64,000 bases of DNA from Erysipelotrichaceae bacterium (GTDB lineage: Bacteria; Bacillota_I; Bacilli_A; Erysipelotrichales; Erysipelotrichaceae): assembly GCA_031272515.1 (NCBI GenBank), contig JAISTR010000003.1, forward strand, positions 62,001 to 126,000, in the 5' to 3' direction. Positions 8,915 to 17,261 of this stretch are shown one piece after another (the stretch's first letter is position 1; each line of letters opens with the position of its first letter). Position numbers and translations under genes: made by a program. The notes under the pieces are model-generated. The model searched no databases and had not been told where the DNA came from. It was given only the letters and a program-made list of their open reading frames with translations.

Positions 8915-9484
8915 TCACCCAAACACAATCTCCTCATCGCTCATCGACGCAATAATCGCCAGGGACTCCACTACCACACCGCTTTTGCGAAGGCGTTTTC
9001 CGCCTTCCTGAAAGCCTTTCTCAATGGCAATTCCTACCCCCACCAGCTCGGCTTTGGCCTGCTGAACCAAGTCAATCATGCCAAAGACGGCAGAGCCTTT
9101 GGCTAAAAAGTCATCAATAATAAGAATGCGGTCCCTCTCATTCAAGAAGGATTGGGATACTACAATCTCATAGGGCTTCTTGGTTGTATAGGACAATACC
9201 TGCGCTCTGTATAGATCCCCGGACAGATTCTTGGTCCGGTTTTTCTTCGCAAAGACCACCGGTACACCAAAGGCCCGGCCGCAAGAGCAGGCTACGGCAA
9301 TTCCGCTGGCTTCCAGAGTCAGGATTCTGGTGATGTTTTTGTTGGGAAACAGGCGCTGGAACTCCTTTCCCATTTCATCCAGTAAAGCTACATCAATCTG
9401 GTGGTTCAAAAAAGCATCGACTTTCAAAATCTGTCCCGGCAAAACCCTGCCATCTTCGATGATGCGTTTCTTCAAGAGTTCCAT
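8915..9484 (-). CDS. xpt: Xanthine phosphoribosyltransferase
   Basis: 189 residues, the normal length for Xpt. It begins MELLKKRIIEDG, carries LTLEASGIAVA and the PRPP-binding loop ILIIDDFLAKGSA, all as in the Bacillus enzyme. It converts xanthine plus PRPP to XMP, salvaging purines in the cytoplasm. Single gene divergent from the HAD-mnmE operon. I looked for a purine riboswitch in the short leader and saw none. The ribosome site AAGGAG precedes ATG 9484. Confidence 0.94.
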   Translation of the reverse strand: MELLKKRIIEDGRVLPGQILKVDAFLNHQIDVALLDEMGKEFQRLFPNKNITRILTLEASGIAVACSCGRAFGVPVVFAKKNRTKNLSGDLYRAQVLSYTTKKPYEIVVSQSFLNERDRILIIDDFLAKGSAVFGMIDLVQQAKAELVGVGIAIEKGFQEGGKRLRKSGVVVESLAIIASMSDEEIVFG

Positions 9485-9552
9485 AACAATCTCCTTTTGT
9501 AAAGAACAATCCCTTTAATTGTACCCAACCTTGAATAAGGATTCAATCCTGA

Positions 9553-9581
9553 TTGTTTATTGAACCATTCTCCGTTATAAT
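9553..9581 (+). promoter_or_regulatory. Promoter of the HAD-mnmE-tatD-sseB operon
   Basis: TTGTTT (9553-9558) and TATAAT (9576-9581) with a 17-nt spacer, 16 nt upstream of the first start codon. Confidence 0.7.
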
Positions 9582-9597
9582 TATACCCAGAGGGACT

Positions 9598-10263
9598 ATG
9601 ATCAAAGGAATTATTTTTGATTTGGATGGAACGCTGATTGATACGTTGAAAACCATCGCCAAAGCGGCGAATTTTGCGCTTTGGAAAAACAAGCTTCCTT
9701 TATACCAGAATGAACAGTTTCTGGACATGATTGGCAAAGGCAAAAATGTCCTGGTACAGAAGATGCTGGAGCCCTATAACCCGGATGAAAACCTGATCAA
9801 GCAGGTCACCAAGGACTTTGACACTTTCTTTTTGGCGCATCCGATTGAAGCTTCCGAGCTCTATCCCGGCATCTATGTCACCATCGAAGCCTTGCGGGAC
9901 CAGGGCATTAAAACCGCCGTGCTCTCCAACAAGGATGACAACATCACCCAGCTGGTGGTCAAGCACTTCTTTGCGGACCACTTCCAATATATCAAAGGCC
10001 GCCTGGACAAGGTTGCGGCGAAGCCGGATCGCATGATGATGATCAATGCGATGGCGGCGATGAAGCTGTTGCCGATGGAGACCCTGATGGTGGGCGATAT
10101 GGCCGTGGACATTGAATTCGCCAGAAACAGCAATGTTTCCAGCTGTGCGGTAACCTGGGGCTTTGGCCGCAGAAAAGATCTGACCAAGGCCAAACCCGAT
10201 TTCATCATTGATAAGCCCGTCAGTCTTTTGGGTTTACTGCTGGAGCAAAACCATGCCCGCTGA
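9598..10263 (+). CDS. HAD-family phosphatase, phosphoglycolate phosphatase-like
   Basis: Start is ATG 9598 behind AGAGGGA; an upstream ATG at 9553 sits inside the promoter and lacks a ribosome site. 221 residues. Motif I is FDLDGTLIDT, motif II VLSNKDD, motif III lysine in AAKPDR, motif IV VGDMAVDIEFA. It fits the Gph/PpaX clade, which hydrolyses small phosphate esters such as phosphoglycolate or pyrophosphate; the exact substrate is not inferable. It overlaps mnmE by 11 nt. Confidence 0.88.
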   Translation: MIKGIIFDLDGTLIDTLKTIAKAANFALWKNKLPLYQNEQFLDMIGKGKNVLVQKMLEPYNPDENLIKQVTKDFDTFFLAHPIEASELYPGIYVTIEALRDQGIKTAVLSNKDDNITQLVVKHFFADHFQYIKGRLDKVAAKPDRMMMINAMAAMKLLPMETLMVGDMAVDIEFARNSNVSSCAVTWGFGRRKDLTKAKPDFIIDKPVSLLGLLLEQNHAR

Positions 10264-11566
10264 GATTATTGCGGCCCTGTCCACCCCCCTGATGCAATCC
10301 GCGATTGCGCTGTTGCGTCTGTCCGGGGAAGGGGTCTGTGAAGAGATTAATGATTTTATCAGTTATGACATCACCAAACAGAAAGCCAATACGATTGAGT
10401 ACGGACACATCGTACAAGGCAATACCAAAGTCGATGAGGTATTGATTTCGGTGTTCAAAGCGCCGCATTCCTTCACCCGCGAAGACATGGTGGAGATCAA
10501 CTGCCATGGCGGCATCTATGTCGCCAGAAGGGTGCTGTCGCTTTTGTTAAGCAAAAACATCCGCCTGGCTTTGCCCGGGGAGTTTACCCGCCGGGCCTTT
10601 TTAAACGGGCGCATCGATTTAACCCAGGCGGAAGCCGTCCTGGACTTGATAGAAGCAAAGAGCGAAGAGGCGCGCAGCGGCGCGATGGCTTCTCTGCAGG
10701 GGGAAGCCAGGCTTTTATTGGAGCCTTTGATTGAAGAGATCAGCCAAGCGATTGCGGCGATTGAAGTGCACATCGACTACCCGGAATACGAAGATACAGA
10801 ACCCACCAGTCAAAAAGCGTTTGAAACAAAGCTTTTGGACTGGATTAGCCGCAGTGAGGGATTGTTAAGGCAGGCCAACCAGAGCCGCTATATCTATCAG
10901 GGAATCAAGACCGCCATCATTGGCGAGCCCAATGTTGGCAAGTCCTCCCTGTTTAATGCTTTATTGAAGCAGGACAAGGCGATTGTCACTGACATCGCCG
11001 GGACCACCCGCGACGTCGTGGAAGGGCAGGTCAACCTGGACGGGATTATTCTGCATTTACTGGATACGGCTGGCATCCATAAGACCGTAGATGCGATCGA
11101 GCAGATTGGAATATCCAAAAGCGAGGCGGTGATGGCAGAAGCGGATTTGATTATTCTCTTACTGGACCCGTTTGCCCCGCAGGATTATAAGGAATACCAA
11201 GACAAGTACCAGGACAGATTGCTGGTGGTGACCAACAAGAAGGACCTGAAGGCCGTTGACGGACTTTGCATCAGTGCGAAAAACGGGGAGATTGATGATT
11301 TAGTCAATGCCATTCACCAGCATTTTGACATCAAAGGCTTAACTGCCAGCCAGACCCTCTTGCATAATGAAAGGCAGATCGGCTTATTGACCAGGGCGCA
11401 TGAGGCACTCAAAAGCGCATTAAAAAACAGCGAGGAAAATCAGCCTTCCGATCTGGTCGTCATCGATTTAAACGAAGCCGCCTCGGCCTGGGCGGAGCTG
11501 TTGGGAAGAGTGCACCGGGAAGACCTTTTGGACCGGATTTTCTCGCGCTTTTGTGTGGGGAAGTAA
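10253..11566 (+). CDS. mnmE: tRNA modification GTPase MnmE
   Basis: Start ATG 10253 (MPAEIIAAL) overlaps the HAD gene; 437 residues, slightly shorter than usual. N-terminal tetrahydrofolate-binding domain (about 1-115), helical domain, then a G domain with G1 GEPNVGKSS (224-232), G2 TTRD and G3 DTAG (271-274), and the conserved C-terminal FCVGK cysteine motif (FCIGK in most). With MnmG it installs carboxymethylaminomethyl groups on U34 of certain tRNAs. MnmG is not in the window. Confidence 0.96.
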   Translation: MPAEIIAALSTPLMQSAIALLRLSGEGVCEEINDFISYDITKQKANTIEYGHIVQGNTKVDEVLISVFKAPHSFTREDMVEINCHGGIYVARRVLSLLLSKNIRLALPGEFTRRAFLNGRIDLTQAEAVLDLIEAKSEEARSGAMASLQGEARLLLEPLIEEISQAIAAIEVHIDYPEYEDTEPTSQKAFETKLLDWISRSEGLLRQANQSRYIYQGIKTAIIGEPNVGKSSLFNALLKQDKAIVTDIAGTTRDVVEGQVNLDGIILHLLDTAGIHKTVDAIEQIGISKSEAVMAEADLIILLLDPFAPQDYKEYQDKYQDRLLVVTNKKDLKAVDGLCISAKNGEIDDLVNAIHQHFDIKGLTASQTLLHNERQIGLLTRAHEALKSALKNSEENQPSDLVVIDLNEAASAWAELLGRVHREDLLDRIFSRFCVGK

Positions 11567-11567
11567 G

Positions 11568-12338
11568 ATGGGCTGGATTGACTCGCACGCGCACATCCTG
11601 GACCAAAAAGCTTTTGCGGACCTCGCAAAAACCCTGGCGGACGCAAAGGCACAGGGAGTAGAGCGGATTCTGGCAATCGCTTTAAACAAAGCAGAAAGGC
11701 AACAGGTTGCCAAATTATCTCCATTATATCCGCAGCTGGATTTTGCGGCCGGCTATCATCCCGAGGATGCGGATGATGTGACAGACAAAGATTTACTGGA
11801 ACTGGCAGAGGATATCAAGACCGGAGCCTATCTTGCCATAGGGGAGATCGGGCTGGACTACTATTGGCATAGCGACAATAAGGAAAAACAGAAGCAGCTC
11901 TTTGTATCCCAGCTGCACCTGGCCAGGGAGTTTGATTTACCGGTATCGATTCACTGCCGTGAAGCGATTGCGGATACCTATGAGATTCTCAAGAAAGCAG
12001 ATCTGCCAAGAAGGGGTGTCATGCATTGCTTCAGCGGTGATGAAAACCAAGCCAGGGCCTTTGAGGATTTGGGTTATTATCTGGCATTCGGCGGTGTCAT
12101 TACCTTCAAAAACGGGCAGCAGGCAAGAAATTGTGCCCGGGCAGTGAGCTTATCCAAGCTTTTGATTGAGACCGACTGTCCCTACCTGGCTCCCGTACCC
12201 TACCGGGGCAAGCCCAACCACCCGGCGCTGGTGGCGCTGGTGGGACAGGCATTAAGTGAACTTCGCAATCTGCCAGCTTCCCGTATGCAAGCGCAGCTGG
12301 AAGAAAACTATAACCGTTTATTCAGAAAGGGGATTTAA
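11568..12338 (+). CDS. TatD-family metal-dependent hydrolase
   Basis: 256 residues from ATG 11568, one nucleotide after the mnmE stop. TatD signatures: DSHAHIL metal ligands near the N-terminus, IGEIGLDYYW, SIHCREA, MHCFSG and the C-terminal ETDCPYLAP. A TIM-barrel two-metal hydrolase with reported 3'-5' exonuclease activity on DNA, used in repair or nucleic acid turnover. Translation is probably coupled to mnmE. Confidence 0.94.
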   Translation: MGWIDSHAHILDQKAFADLAKTLADAKAQGVERILAIALNKAERQQVAKLSPLYPQLDFAAGYHPEDADDVTDKDLLELAEDIKTGAYLAIGEIGLDYYWHSDNKEKQKQLFVSQLHLAREFDLPVSIHCREAIADTYEILKKADLPRRGVMHCFSGDENQARAFEDLGYYLAFGGVITFKNGQQARNCARAVSLSKLLIETDCPYLAPVPYRGKPNHPALVALVGQALSELRNLPASRMQAQLEENYNRLFRKGI

Positions 12339-12340
12339 GA

Positions 12341-13075
12341 ATGTCTACGAATCTGATCCAAGCAATTCTGCAGTATCAAAAGACGCCGTCCTACTATCCC
12401 GAACTGCTGTTTGTGCGGGAACTGCGCCAAGCCCGCTTACTTTCGCCGGTGCAGGTGGATGGGGAACCGGATGGCCGGGTTGTCATGAGTGATTTGCCCA
12501 AGGGCACGGAAGTGCATTATGCCGTTATTAAGGATGGCGAAGGGAAACCCTATTTGCCGGTATTCACCTCTGACAAGGTCTTCCATGAGGTCTATGGCAG
12601 TGGGCAATGGGTCATCAATACCCTGGAGTCCTTGAGCGAGCTACTAAACAAAAGCGATGTGATTGAAGGCTTTGTGATTGATCCAACCCGCTGTGACTTT
12701 ACCATCACCAAAACTCTGGTCAAGCGCTATGAGACTTTGGAGAGTGAACACCATGATTTGGAGCAGCCGCAAGCCGAAACAATCACCCTGGGACCGATTG
12801 TCAATCTGAATGAAGAAATGACAGGGGAGTTGGTCAAACTGTTTGAAGCGACACCGGAGGTAAAGCAGGCCGCCATCGCTTTGATGGTCTATGACGATGA
12901 CCATGGCTATCTTTTGGGCTTAGAGGCGGCAGGTGACACCACCGAGCTCTACGCTGCGATTGCCGCAATCTGTGTCCCCTATTTGGGGGAGCAGGATACC
13001 CTGGATATTGTCAAAGCGGACTGCGCTTTGGGGAAGAAACTGTTTGCCAGCTTCCCGGTTTTCTATCAAAAGTAG
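12341..13075 (+). CDS. SseB-family protein
   Basis: 244 residues, starting 2 nt after tatD. The N-terminal half has the SseB N-domain pattern (YYPELLFVREL, YLPVFTSDKVF, EGFVIDP) and the C-terminal half an SseB C-domain-like region (IALMVYDDDHGYLLGLEA). SseB was named for serine-sensitivity effects in E. coli; its molecular role is unclear. No signal peptide or membrane segment, so cytoplasmic. Likely the last gene of the HAD-mnmE-tatD operon. Confidence 0.8.
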   Translation: MSTNLIQAILQYQKTPSYYPELLFVRELRQARLLSPVQVDGEPDGRVVMSDLPKGTEVHYAVIKDGEGKPYLPVFTSDKVFHEVYGSGQWVINTLESLSELLNKSDVIEGFVIDPTRCDFTITKTLVKRYETLESEHHDLEQPQAETITLGPIVNLNEEMTGELVKLFEATPEVKQAAIALMVYDDDHGYLLGLEAAGDTTELYAAIAAICVPYLGEQDTLDIVKADCALGKKLFASFPVFYQK

Positions 13076-13094
13076 CAGTTTTTCAGTCTTTTCC

Positions 13095-13123
13095 TTGACT
13101 TTGTATGCGGTCTCCGTTATGAT
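13095..13123 (+). promoter_or_regulatory. Promoter of the XRE regulator and membrane protein pair
   Basis: TTGACT (13095-13100), 17-nt spacer, TATGAT (13118-13123). A short AAAGT-aa-ACTTT inverted repeat follows before the ribosome site and could bind the regulator. Confidence 0.75.
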
Positions 13124-13160
13124 TCATATGTAAAGTAAACTTTCCATCAAGGAGGCCACA

Positions 13161-13364
13161 TTGAAAAACCGTCTGGAAGAAATTCGAAATGAGCGGGGCT
13201 TGTCACAGGAGGAACTGGCGGGCATTTTGGAAGTGTCCCGGCAGACCATCAGTTCCCTGGAAAACGGGCGCTACAATCCTTCCATATTACTGGCATTTCG
13301 GATTGCCCAAACGTTTGGCTACAGGATAGAGGATATATTCATCTACGAGGGGGAAGGGGAATGA
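13161..13364 (+). CDS. XRE-type helix-turn-helix regulator
   Basis: 67 residues, from TTG 13161 behind a strong AAGGAGG. Nearly the whole protein is one Cro/C1-type HTH (LSQEELAGILEVSRQTIS then LENGRYNPS), the compact class often paired with a small membrane protein. It overlaps the next gene by 4 nt. It probably represses its own operon; ligand unknown. Confidence 0.9.
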   Translation: MKNRLEEIRNERGLSQEELAGILEVSRQTISSLENGRYNPSILLAFRIAQTFGYRIEDIFIYEGEGE

Positions 13365-13795
13365 AGAAGAACAATCTGCAGCAGTTGGGGAAGTGGTCTT
13401 TGTACATCGGATTGCCGCTGCTGTTTATCGGGGCATCCTATGCGCTGGTAAATGACAAGGAGAGCCGCAGTCATTTGTTTTCCGCCCTCTTTGGTGCCAG
13501 TCTGGGTATGGGGGCAATTCTTACAGCCTATGGCTGTGTCTACCGCTTTAACCTGCGCTTTCGTCCGCATAAGATTAAGGAACAGGAAATAAGGGCCAAG
13601 GATGAAAGGGAAATCCGGATTAATGAGCAGACTGCCGCTTTGGTCTCTTTACTATTGGAAGTCGGGATGATTGTGGGCGCCTTGTTTGCGGTGACAGTGG
13701 GGGATCAAAGGATGTATTTTGTCCTGATGGGACTGATGTTAATTGATTTTCTGGGAAAAATAGTAATCAAGACTTATTTAGAAAAACATAATTAG
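13361..13795 (+). CDS. Four-helix membrane protein paired with the XRE regulator
   Basis: 144 residues with four predicted membrane segments (about 12-30, 38-58, 92-110 and 115-135). Between segments 2 and 3 is a charged loop with RAKDEREIRINEQTA, a phrase common in DUF2178-like membrane proteins encoded next to small HTH regulators. Translation is coupled to the regulator by a GAATGAAG overlap. Function unknown; possibly the membrane sensor or target of the regulator. Confidence 0.75.
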   Translation: MKKNNLQQLGKWSLYIGLPLLFIGASYALVNDKESRSHLFSALFGASLGMGAILTAYGCVYRFNLRFRPHKIKEQEIRAKDEREIRINEQTAALVSLLLEVGMIVGALFAVTVGDQRMYFVLMGLMLIDFLGKIVIKTYLEKHN

Positions 13796-13860
13796 ATTTC
13801 ACTAAAATAGCATTAAAATCACACATTTACGAAAAAATGATAAAATATCCAGCATTTTCC

Positions 13861-13890
13861 TTGACAAGAATTCTTTCTATCCTCTAAAGT
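13861..13890 (+). promoter_or_regulatory. Promoter of the following membrane protein gene
   Basis: TTGACA (13861-13866) and TAAAGT (13885-13890), spacer 18. Confidence 0.6.
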
Positions 13891-13919
13891 TAGTGTTAGG
13901 TAAAAAGGAGCTTCAGTCT

Positions 13920-14435
13920 TTGAAAGCGTTTCTAAAACTAAACCGGGTAACCCTGGTGATGCTTACGATTGGCTTAATACTGAATATCTTGCGAGGGGTT
14001 TTAATACGGGGTTTCGGTTTTGATTATTCCGCCCAGCACGGTTTTAAACTGATTTATATTTTCATCTTTGCCGGATATCTCCTTCTATACTTCGTATTCG
14101 GCTTTTTTGCCTTTAGGGATCTGAGCTTGCGGGAAATGGCTGTTTCCCTGGTGATATCCTATTTTATCCTGGCGGGGATGATTATCCTGGCTACCGCCTT
14201 TGGCGGCGTTTTTGAAAACCTGTTTTTCAACTACGGGGGACAGGCTTTGATTGATGAGAGCCTGCGACCGCTTGTGAGTTCCGCCAAGCAGGTGAACGGG
14301 AACCTGTTCCTGTTTACCCTGCCCTGGATTATGCCCAGCATCTTCTTCTACTGCCGCTATATTCAACTGAAGGCCAAAACCAAAAAGCGCTTTATTGAGA
14401 TGTTTGTGGATGATGGACCGGATGAGATGTTTTAA
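13920..14435 (+). CDS. Integral membrane protein, unknown
   Basis: I place the start at TTG 13920, nine nt after AAAAGGAG; a GTG at 13893 would overlap the promoter. 171 residues with four hydrophobic segments (about 12-30, 46-64, 75-97 and 130-148) and a charged tail that ends in acidic residues. No recognised motif. Likely monocistronic. Confidence 0.68.
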   Translation: MKAFLKLNRVTLVMLTIGLILNILRGVLIRGFGFDYSAQHGFKLIYIFIFAGYLLLYFVFGFFAFRDLSLREMAVSLVISYFILAGMIILATAFGGVFENLFFNYGGQALIDESLRPLVSSAKQVNGNLFLFTLPWIMPSIFFYCRYIQLKAKTKKRFIEMFVDDGPDEMF

Positions 14436-14487
14436 AAACCAAGTGGGATTTTAAACATCCGTTATCTTTAAGAGTATACTTTATTTT

Positions 14488-14847
14488 CTATAGGTGTTTG
14501 TTTAAAGCTTTGTCAAAGGAAAAAACTTTGTATCCGGCTTTTTGATATCCGATTAAAAGACAGTCGACAAAATCGAGTTTGGTGGTCGCATACATCTGTA
14601 GACCAATCATTGTGACAACATGGTTTGATGTAGTGATATGACCTAAATCCAACAGTCCGGCGACTGCTTTTTTAATTGTTTCGCGCGGGATTTTATATAC
14701 ACCACTTAACACATATACGATTTCGGCTATGACCTCTGTGGGGATGAAGCAATCATTGTTGTTAATAATATTGTCCACGGTGTTTGCCATTTCGATATTG
14801 TCTTCCAGGATGTACCGCAAGATGGCGTTCGCATCAAAGATTACCAT
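14488..14847 (-). CDS. PIN-domain toxin (VapC-like)
   Basis: 119 residues. PIN acidic residues are present: Asp5 in FDANAILRY, Glu38/Glu42 in TEVIAEIVY, the Asp pair in KLDFVDCLL and the late Asp in FSFDKAL. PIN toxins are Mg-dependent RNases that cut tRNA or rRNA. Its start overlaps the antitoxin stop by 14 nt, so expression is coupled. AT-rich like the whole 14.5-16 kb segment. Confidence 0.88.
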   Translation of the reverse strand: MVIFDANAILRYILEDNIEMANTVDNIINNNDCFIPTEVIAEIVYVLSGVYKIPRETIKKAVAGLLDLGHITTSNHVVTMIGLQMYATTKLDFVDCLLIGYQKAGYKVFSFDKALNKHL

Positions 14848-15127
14848 ATTTTTTGATTACCGTTTCTTTCCAGGCGTCTTTTTCCAGTTTCATTAATGCA
14901 GGGTCCCCGTATTCGCGCAGAACTCCTTTCATGCCAGCAGGTTTTGTATACTGATTCAATGGTTCGATTGGCCGCACATCAAAAGGAAGTCCACCGACAT
15001 TGAGTGATTGATGGATGAAGATACTGACAGCCTGTGAAATGGTCATGCCATAGCGGGCAAAAAGTGCTTCTGCATCTTCTTTACTTTGCGGGTCAATGCG
15101 AATATTGATGATAGCAGTCTTGCTCAC
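14834..15127 (-). CDS. RelB/DinJ-family antitoxin
   Basis: I choose GTG 15127, six nt after AAGGAGGTG, giving 97 residues; the longer frame to 15184 adds an implausible Cys/Leu-rich lead. The N-terminus is a ribbon-helix-helix (TAIINIRIDPQSKEDAEALF) with the DinJ hallmark YGMTISQAVSIF and GGLPFDV. It should bind both its promoter and the PIN toxin. The usual partner of DinJ is a RelE/YafQ toxin, so pairing with a PIN toxin is a less common combination. Confidence 0.88.
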   Translation of the reverse strand: MSKTAIINIRIDPQSKEDAEALFARYGMTISQAVSIFIHQSLNVGGLPFDVRPIEPLNQYTKPAGMKGVLREYGDPALMKLEKDAWKETVIKKYGNL

Positions 15128-15324
15128 AAAGAACACCTCCTTGCACAGGTATAATAACAAGAAACAAACACAAACGCAATACAAATAATAAAACTATTGC
15201 AAAATTAAGAATCAATAATGTATCAATAGTAATATAATGTAATACATTTCGTAACTATCCGGGCACTTGTGGGCAATTCTTTTTGAAAACGCAACTCTCA
15301 AATCAAAAGAATGATTTTAAACAA

Positions 15325-15338
15325 GGGATTTCAATCCC
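15325..15338. promoter_or_regulatory. Palindrome upstream of the second antitoxin
   Basis: GGGATT-tc-AATCCC, a perfect 6-bp inverted repeat about 85 nt before the Phd/YefM-like gene in an AT-rich gap (15128-15424) that otherwise shows nothing recognisable. Could be the antitoxin operator; no direct proof. Confidence 0.35.
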
Positions 15339-15424
15339 GTAAATTTACACAGAATATAGTTGAAAAACACTAATAAAAGTATTTTTTTAAGTACAGATAA
15401 AAGAACTAATGGAGGTACCACAAA

Positions 15425-15766
15425 ATGACTTTAGCCAGAAAAATTAATGTTCCGCTTGTATCTATATCAGACATAAAGAAAGCACCCATGAAGTTTTTTT
15501 CGTTATCGAAGAACAATCAGGCAGCTGTATATGTATTAAATAAGAATAGAGTAGTCGGCGTGATTCTTGACATTGATGAGTTCAACAGATTAATGGATTT
15601 TGTGGAAAGTGCCTTTACCTTGATTGATGACGCCAATGAACAGGCATATCAGGAAAAAATCATGAGCCGTTTGAATCAGGACAGCGGTCACCGCTTTTCA
15701 AATGAGGAAGTTGTAGGTGAAGATTGGCAACAAGGTCTGGATCAAATTCCGGATGAATGGGAGTAG
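15425..15766 (+). CDS. Phd/YefM-family antitoxin
   Basis: 113 residues from ATG 15425 behind GGAGG. The N-terminal Phd/YefM DNA-binding fold is seen in VSISDIKKAP, AVYVLNKNRVVGVIL and the acidic C-terminus (GEDWQQGLDQIPDEWE) is typical of the toxin-neutralising tail. First gene of a two-gene module with the RelE/ParE-like gene that follows at once. Confidence 0.85.
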   Translation: MTLARKINVPLVSISDIKKAPMKFFSLSKNNQAAVYVLNKNRVVGVILDIDEFNRLMDFVESAFTLIDDANEQAYQEKIMSRLNQDSGHRFSNEEVVGEDWQQGLDQIPDEWE

Positions 15767-15775
15767 TTGTCAAAT

Positions 15776-16030
15776 ATGTATGAACTGGTATGGTTTGACG
15801 AGGCAAAAGAAGACGTTGATAAACTGGATGGTTCTCAGAAAATTCAAGTAAACAAAGGACTGATACGGATTGCGCAACGTGGTATGGAAGCTGGGAAAAA
15901 ACTTGCTAAGAAGAAGTTTGACCTTTCCTTCTGCCGTGAAATAAAGATGAAAAGACTGGGGCTGCGAATCGTTTTTAAACAGCACGACAATAAAATCGAA
16001 GTCATAGATATTATCGCTGTCGAGCAATGA
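15776..16030 (+). pseudogene. RelE/ParE-family toxin, apparently truncated by a nonsense codon
   Basis: Begins at ATG 15776 (TTG 15767 also possible but only 3 nt from GGGAG). 84 residues follow the RelE/ParE pattern: YELVWFDEAKEDV, then KLAKKKF, CREIKMKRLGLRIVFK and VIDIIAVEQ. The family normally continues with a basic, acid-rich end (KR-DEEVY-xA). Here TGA at 16028 interrupts, yet the same frame continues ADEEVFRIAAK to a second TGA at 16073. A single CGA-to-TGA change explains this. The lost tail carries residues important for RNase activity in RelE relatives, so the toxin may be inactive or weakened. Confidence 0.72.
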
Positions 16031-16173
16031 GCAGATGAAGAGGTTTTTAGAATCGCCGCAAAGTGTTGCGACTGATATAAAGGCAATTTCCCGGCAAGAC
16101 CTTTTCCTTTTAAATCCAATGACCACTTTTCATCATTCTTTCCCCTGCCATCACCGTCCTGTTTAGTCTTTTA

Positions 16174-16182
16174 TGCTAAAAT
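16174..16182 (+). promoter_or_regulatory. Extended -10 promoter of the YrdC-RpiB/glyA run
   Basis: TGCTAAAAT (16174-16182), an extended -10, 21 nt before the start codon. This is the only promoter-like element I see before the long glyA-upp-atp run. Confidence 0.5.
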
Positions 16183-16202
16183 GGTACAAAAGGTAAAACG
16201 AA

Positions 16203-17261
16203 TTGAAAACCAAGCAACTGACTACGGACCAACTCAAAGAAACAGCCAAAATCCTGCGTGATGGCGGGATTGTCGCTGTTATGACCGATACCGTTTTCGG
16301 TTTGGCGGTGAAATATCCGGATATCAAAGCCTATCAAGCGCTGGTCAATGCCAAAGGAAGGGAAGAACATAAGCCCTTTCCTTTTATGATATCCGCTCTT
16401 GATCAGCTGTCCGCTATCGCCCTGGCTAATGAAAAGGGCAAGAAGCTGGCAGCCAGATGGTTTCCCGGAGCCCTGACCCTGGTATTCAAAAAGCATCCGC
16501 AGGTGGAGGATTTCTATACTGATAACAAAGACACCATCGCGGTACGGATGCCCAAGGATGATTTTCTTTTATCCCTGGGACAAGCGGTGGGGACACCGCT
16601 GCTTTTGACCAGCGCCAACCTGGCGGGGCAGCCGCCTGCCCTAAACAGCGGGGAAGTATTACAACAGCTGGACGGCCGTATTGATGCGGTGGTCCTTGGA
16701 AGCGCACAGGGTAATAAAGCGTCGACGATTGTGGATGTGAGTGGGGAGGAATTTCAAATTTTAAGGCAAGGAGGTATCACCTTGGAAGAAATTAAAGAAT
16801 CACTGGTTCAAACCATCGCCCTGGGAGCCGACCATGGCGCCTTTACACAAAAAAATGATCTGAAAAAACACCTGGAAGAACGGGGCATCAAGGTCCTGGA
16901 CTTTGGCTGTTTCAGTGAAGAGAGCTGCGATTACCCGGACTTCGCCTATCCTGCTGCCAAAGCGGTGGCAGAAAAGAAGGCTGATTTGGGAATCGTCTTA
17001 TGCGGTTCCGGCATCGGTGCCAGCATCACAGCCAACAAAGTCAAAGGCATCCGCTGTGCTTTGGTGGATGATCCAAAATGGGCAAAGATTACCAGGGAAC
17101 ACAACGACTCCAATGTACTGGCCATGGGCGGCCGGGTTTTGGACAGTGCGCAAATGATTGAAATTGCCGACATCTGGCTGGATACTCCGTTTTCCGGAGA
17201 TCCCCGCCATCAGCGCCGTATCGATAAAATCCGCGAAGCGGAAGTGAGGGAAGAGGAATGA
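16203..17261 (+). CDS. YrdC/Sua5-like domain fused to ribose-5-phosphate isomerase B
   Basis: 352 residues, start TTG 16203 after AAAAGG. Residues 1 to about 200 are a YrdC/Sua5 domain ([22 protein letters not shown]-like [29 protein letters not shown]); these make threonylcarbamoyl-AMP for tRNA t6A37. Residues about 205-352 are RpiB ([31 protein letters not shown] with the catalytic Cys), which interconverts ribose-5- and ribulose-5-phosphate. The junction is short ([11 protein letters not shown]), so a true fusion. It overlaps glyA by 4 nt. The Sua5 part lacks the extra C-terminal SUA5 domain. Confidence 0.93.
   Translation: MKTKQLTTDQLKETAKILRDGGIVAVMTDTVFGLAVKYPDIKAYQALVNAKGREEHKPFPFMISALDQLSAIALANEKGKKLAARWFPGALTLVFKKHPQVEDFYTDNKDTIAVRMPKDDFLLSLGQAVGTPLLLTSANLAGQPPALNSGEVLQQLDGRIDAVVLGSAQGNKASTIVDVSGEEFQILRQGGITLEEIKESLVQTIALGADHGAFTQKNDLKKHLEERGIKVLDFGCFSEESCDYPDFAYPAAKAVAEKKADLGIVLCGSGIGASITANKVKGIRCALVDDPKWAKITREHNDSNVLAMGGRVLDSAQMIEIADIWLDTPFSGDPRHQRRIDKIREAEVREEE

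Noticed and set aside
9485-9597. Purine riboswitch upstream of xpt
   Set aside because: The leader is too short and lacks the conserved purine-aptamer joining sequences.
15776-16075. TGA read as tryptophan (mycoplasma code) in the RelE-like toxin
   Set aside because: TGA serves as the normal stop of several conserved genes here, and the family expects Arg at that place, not Trp.
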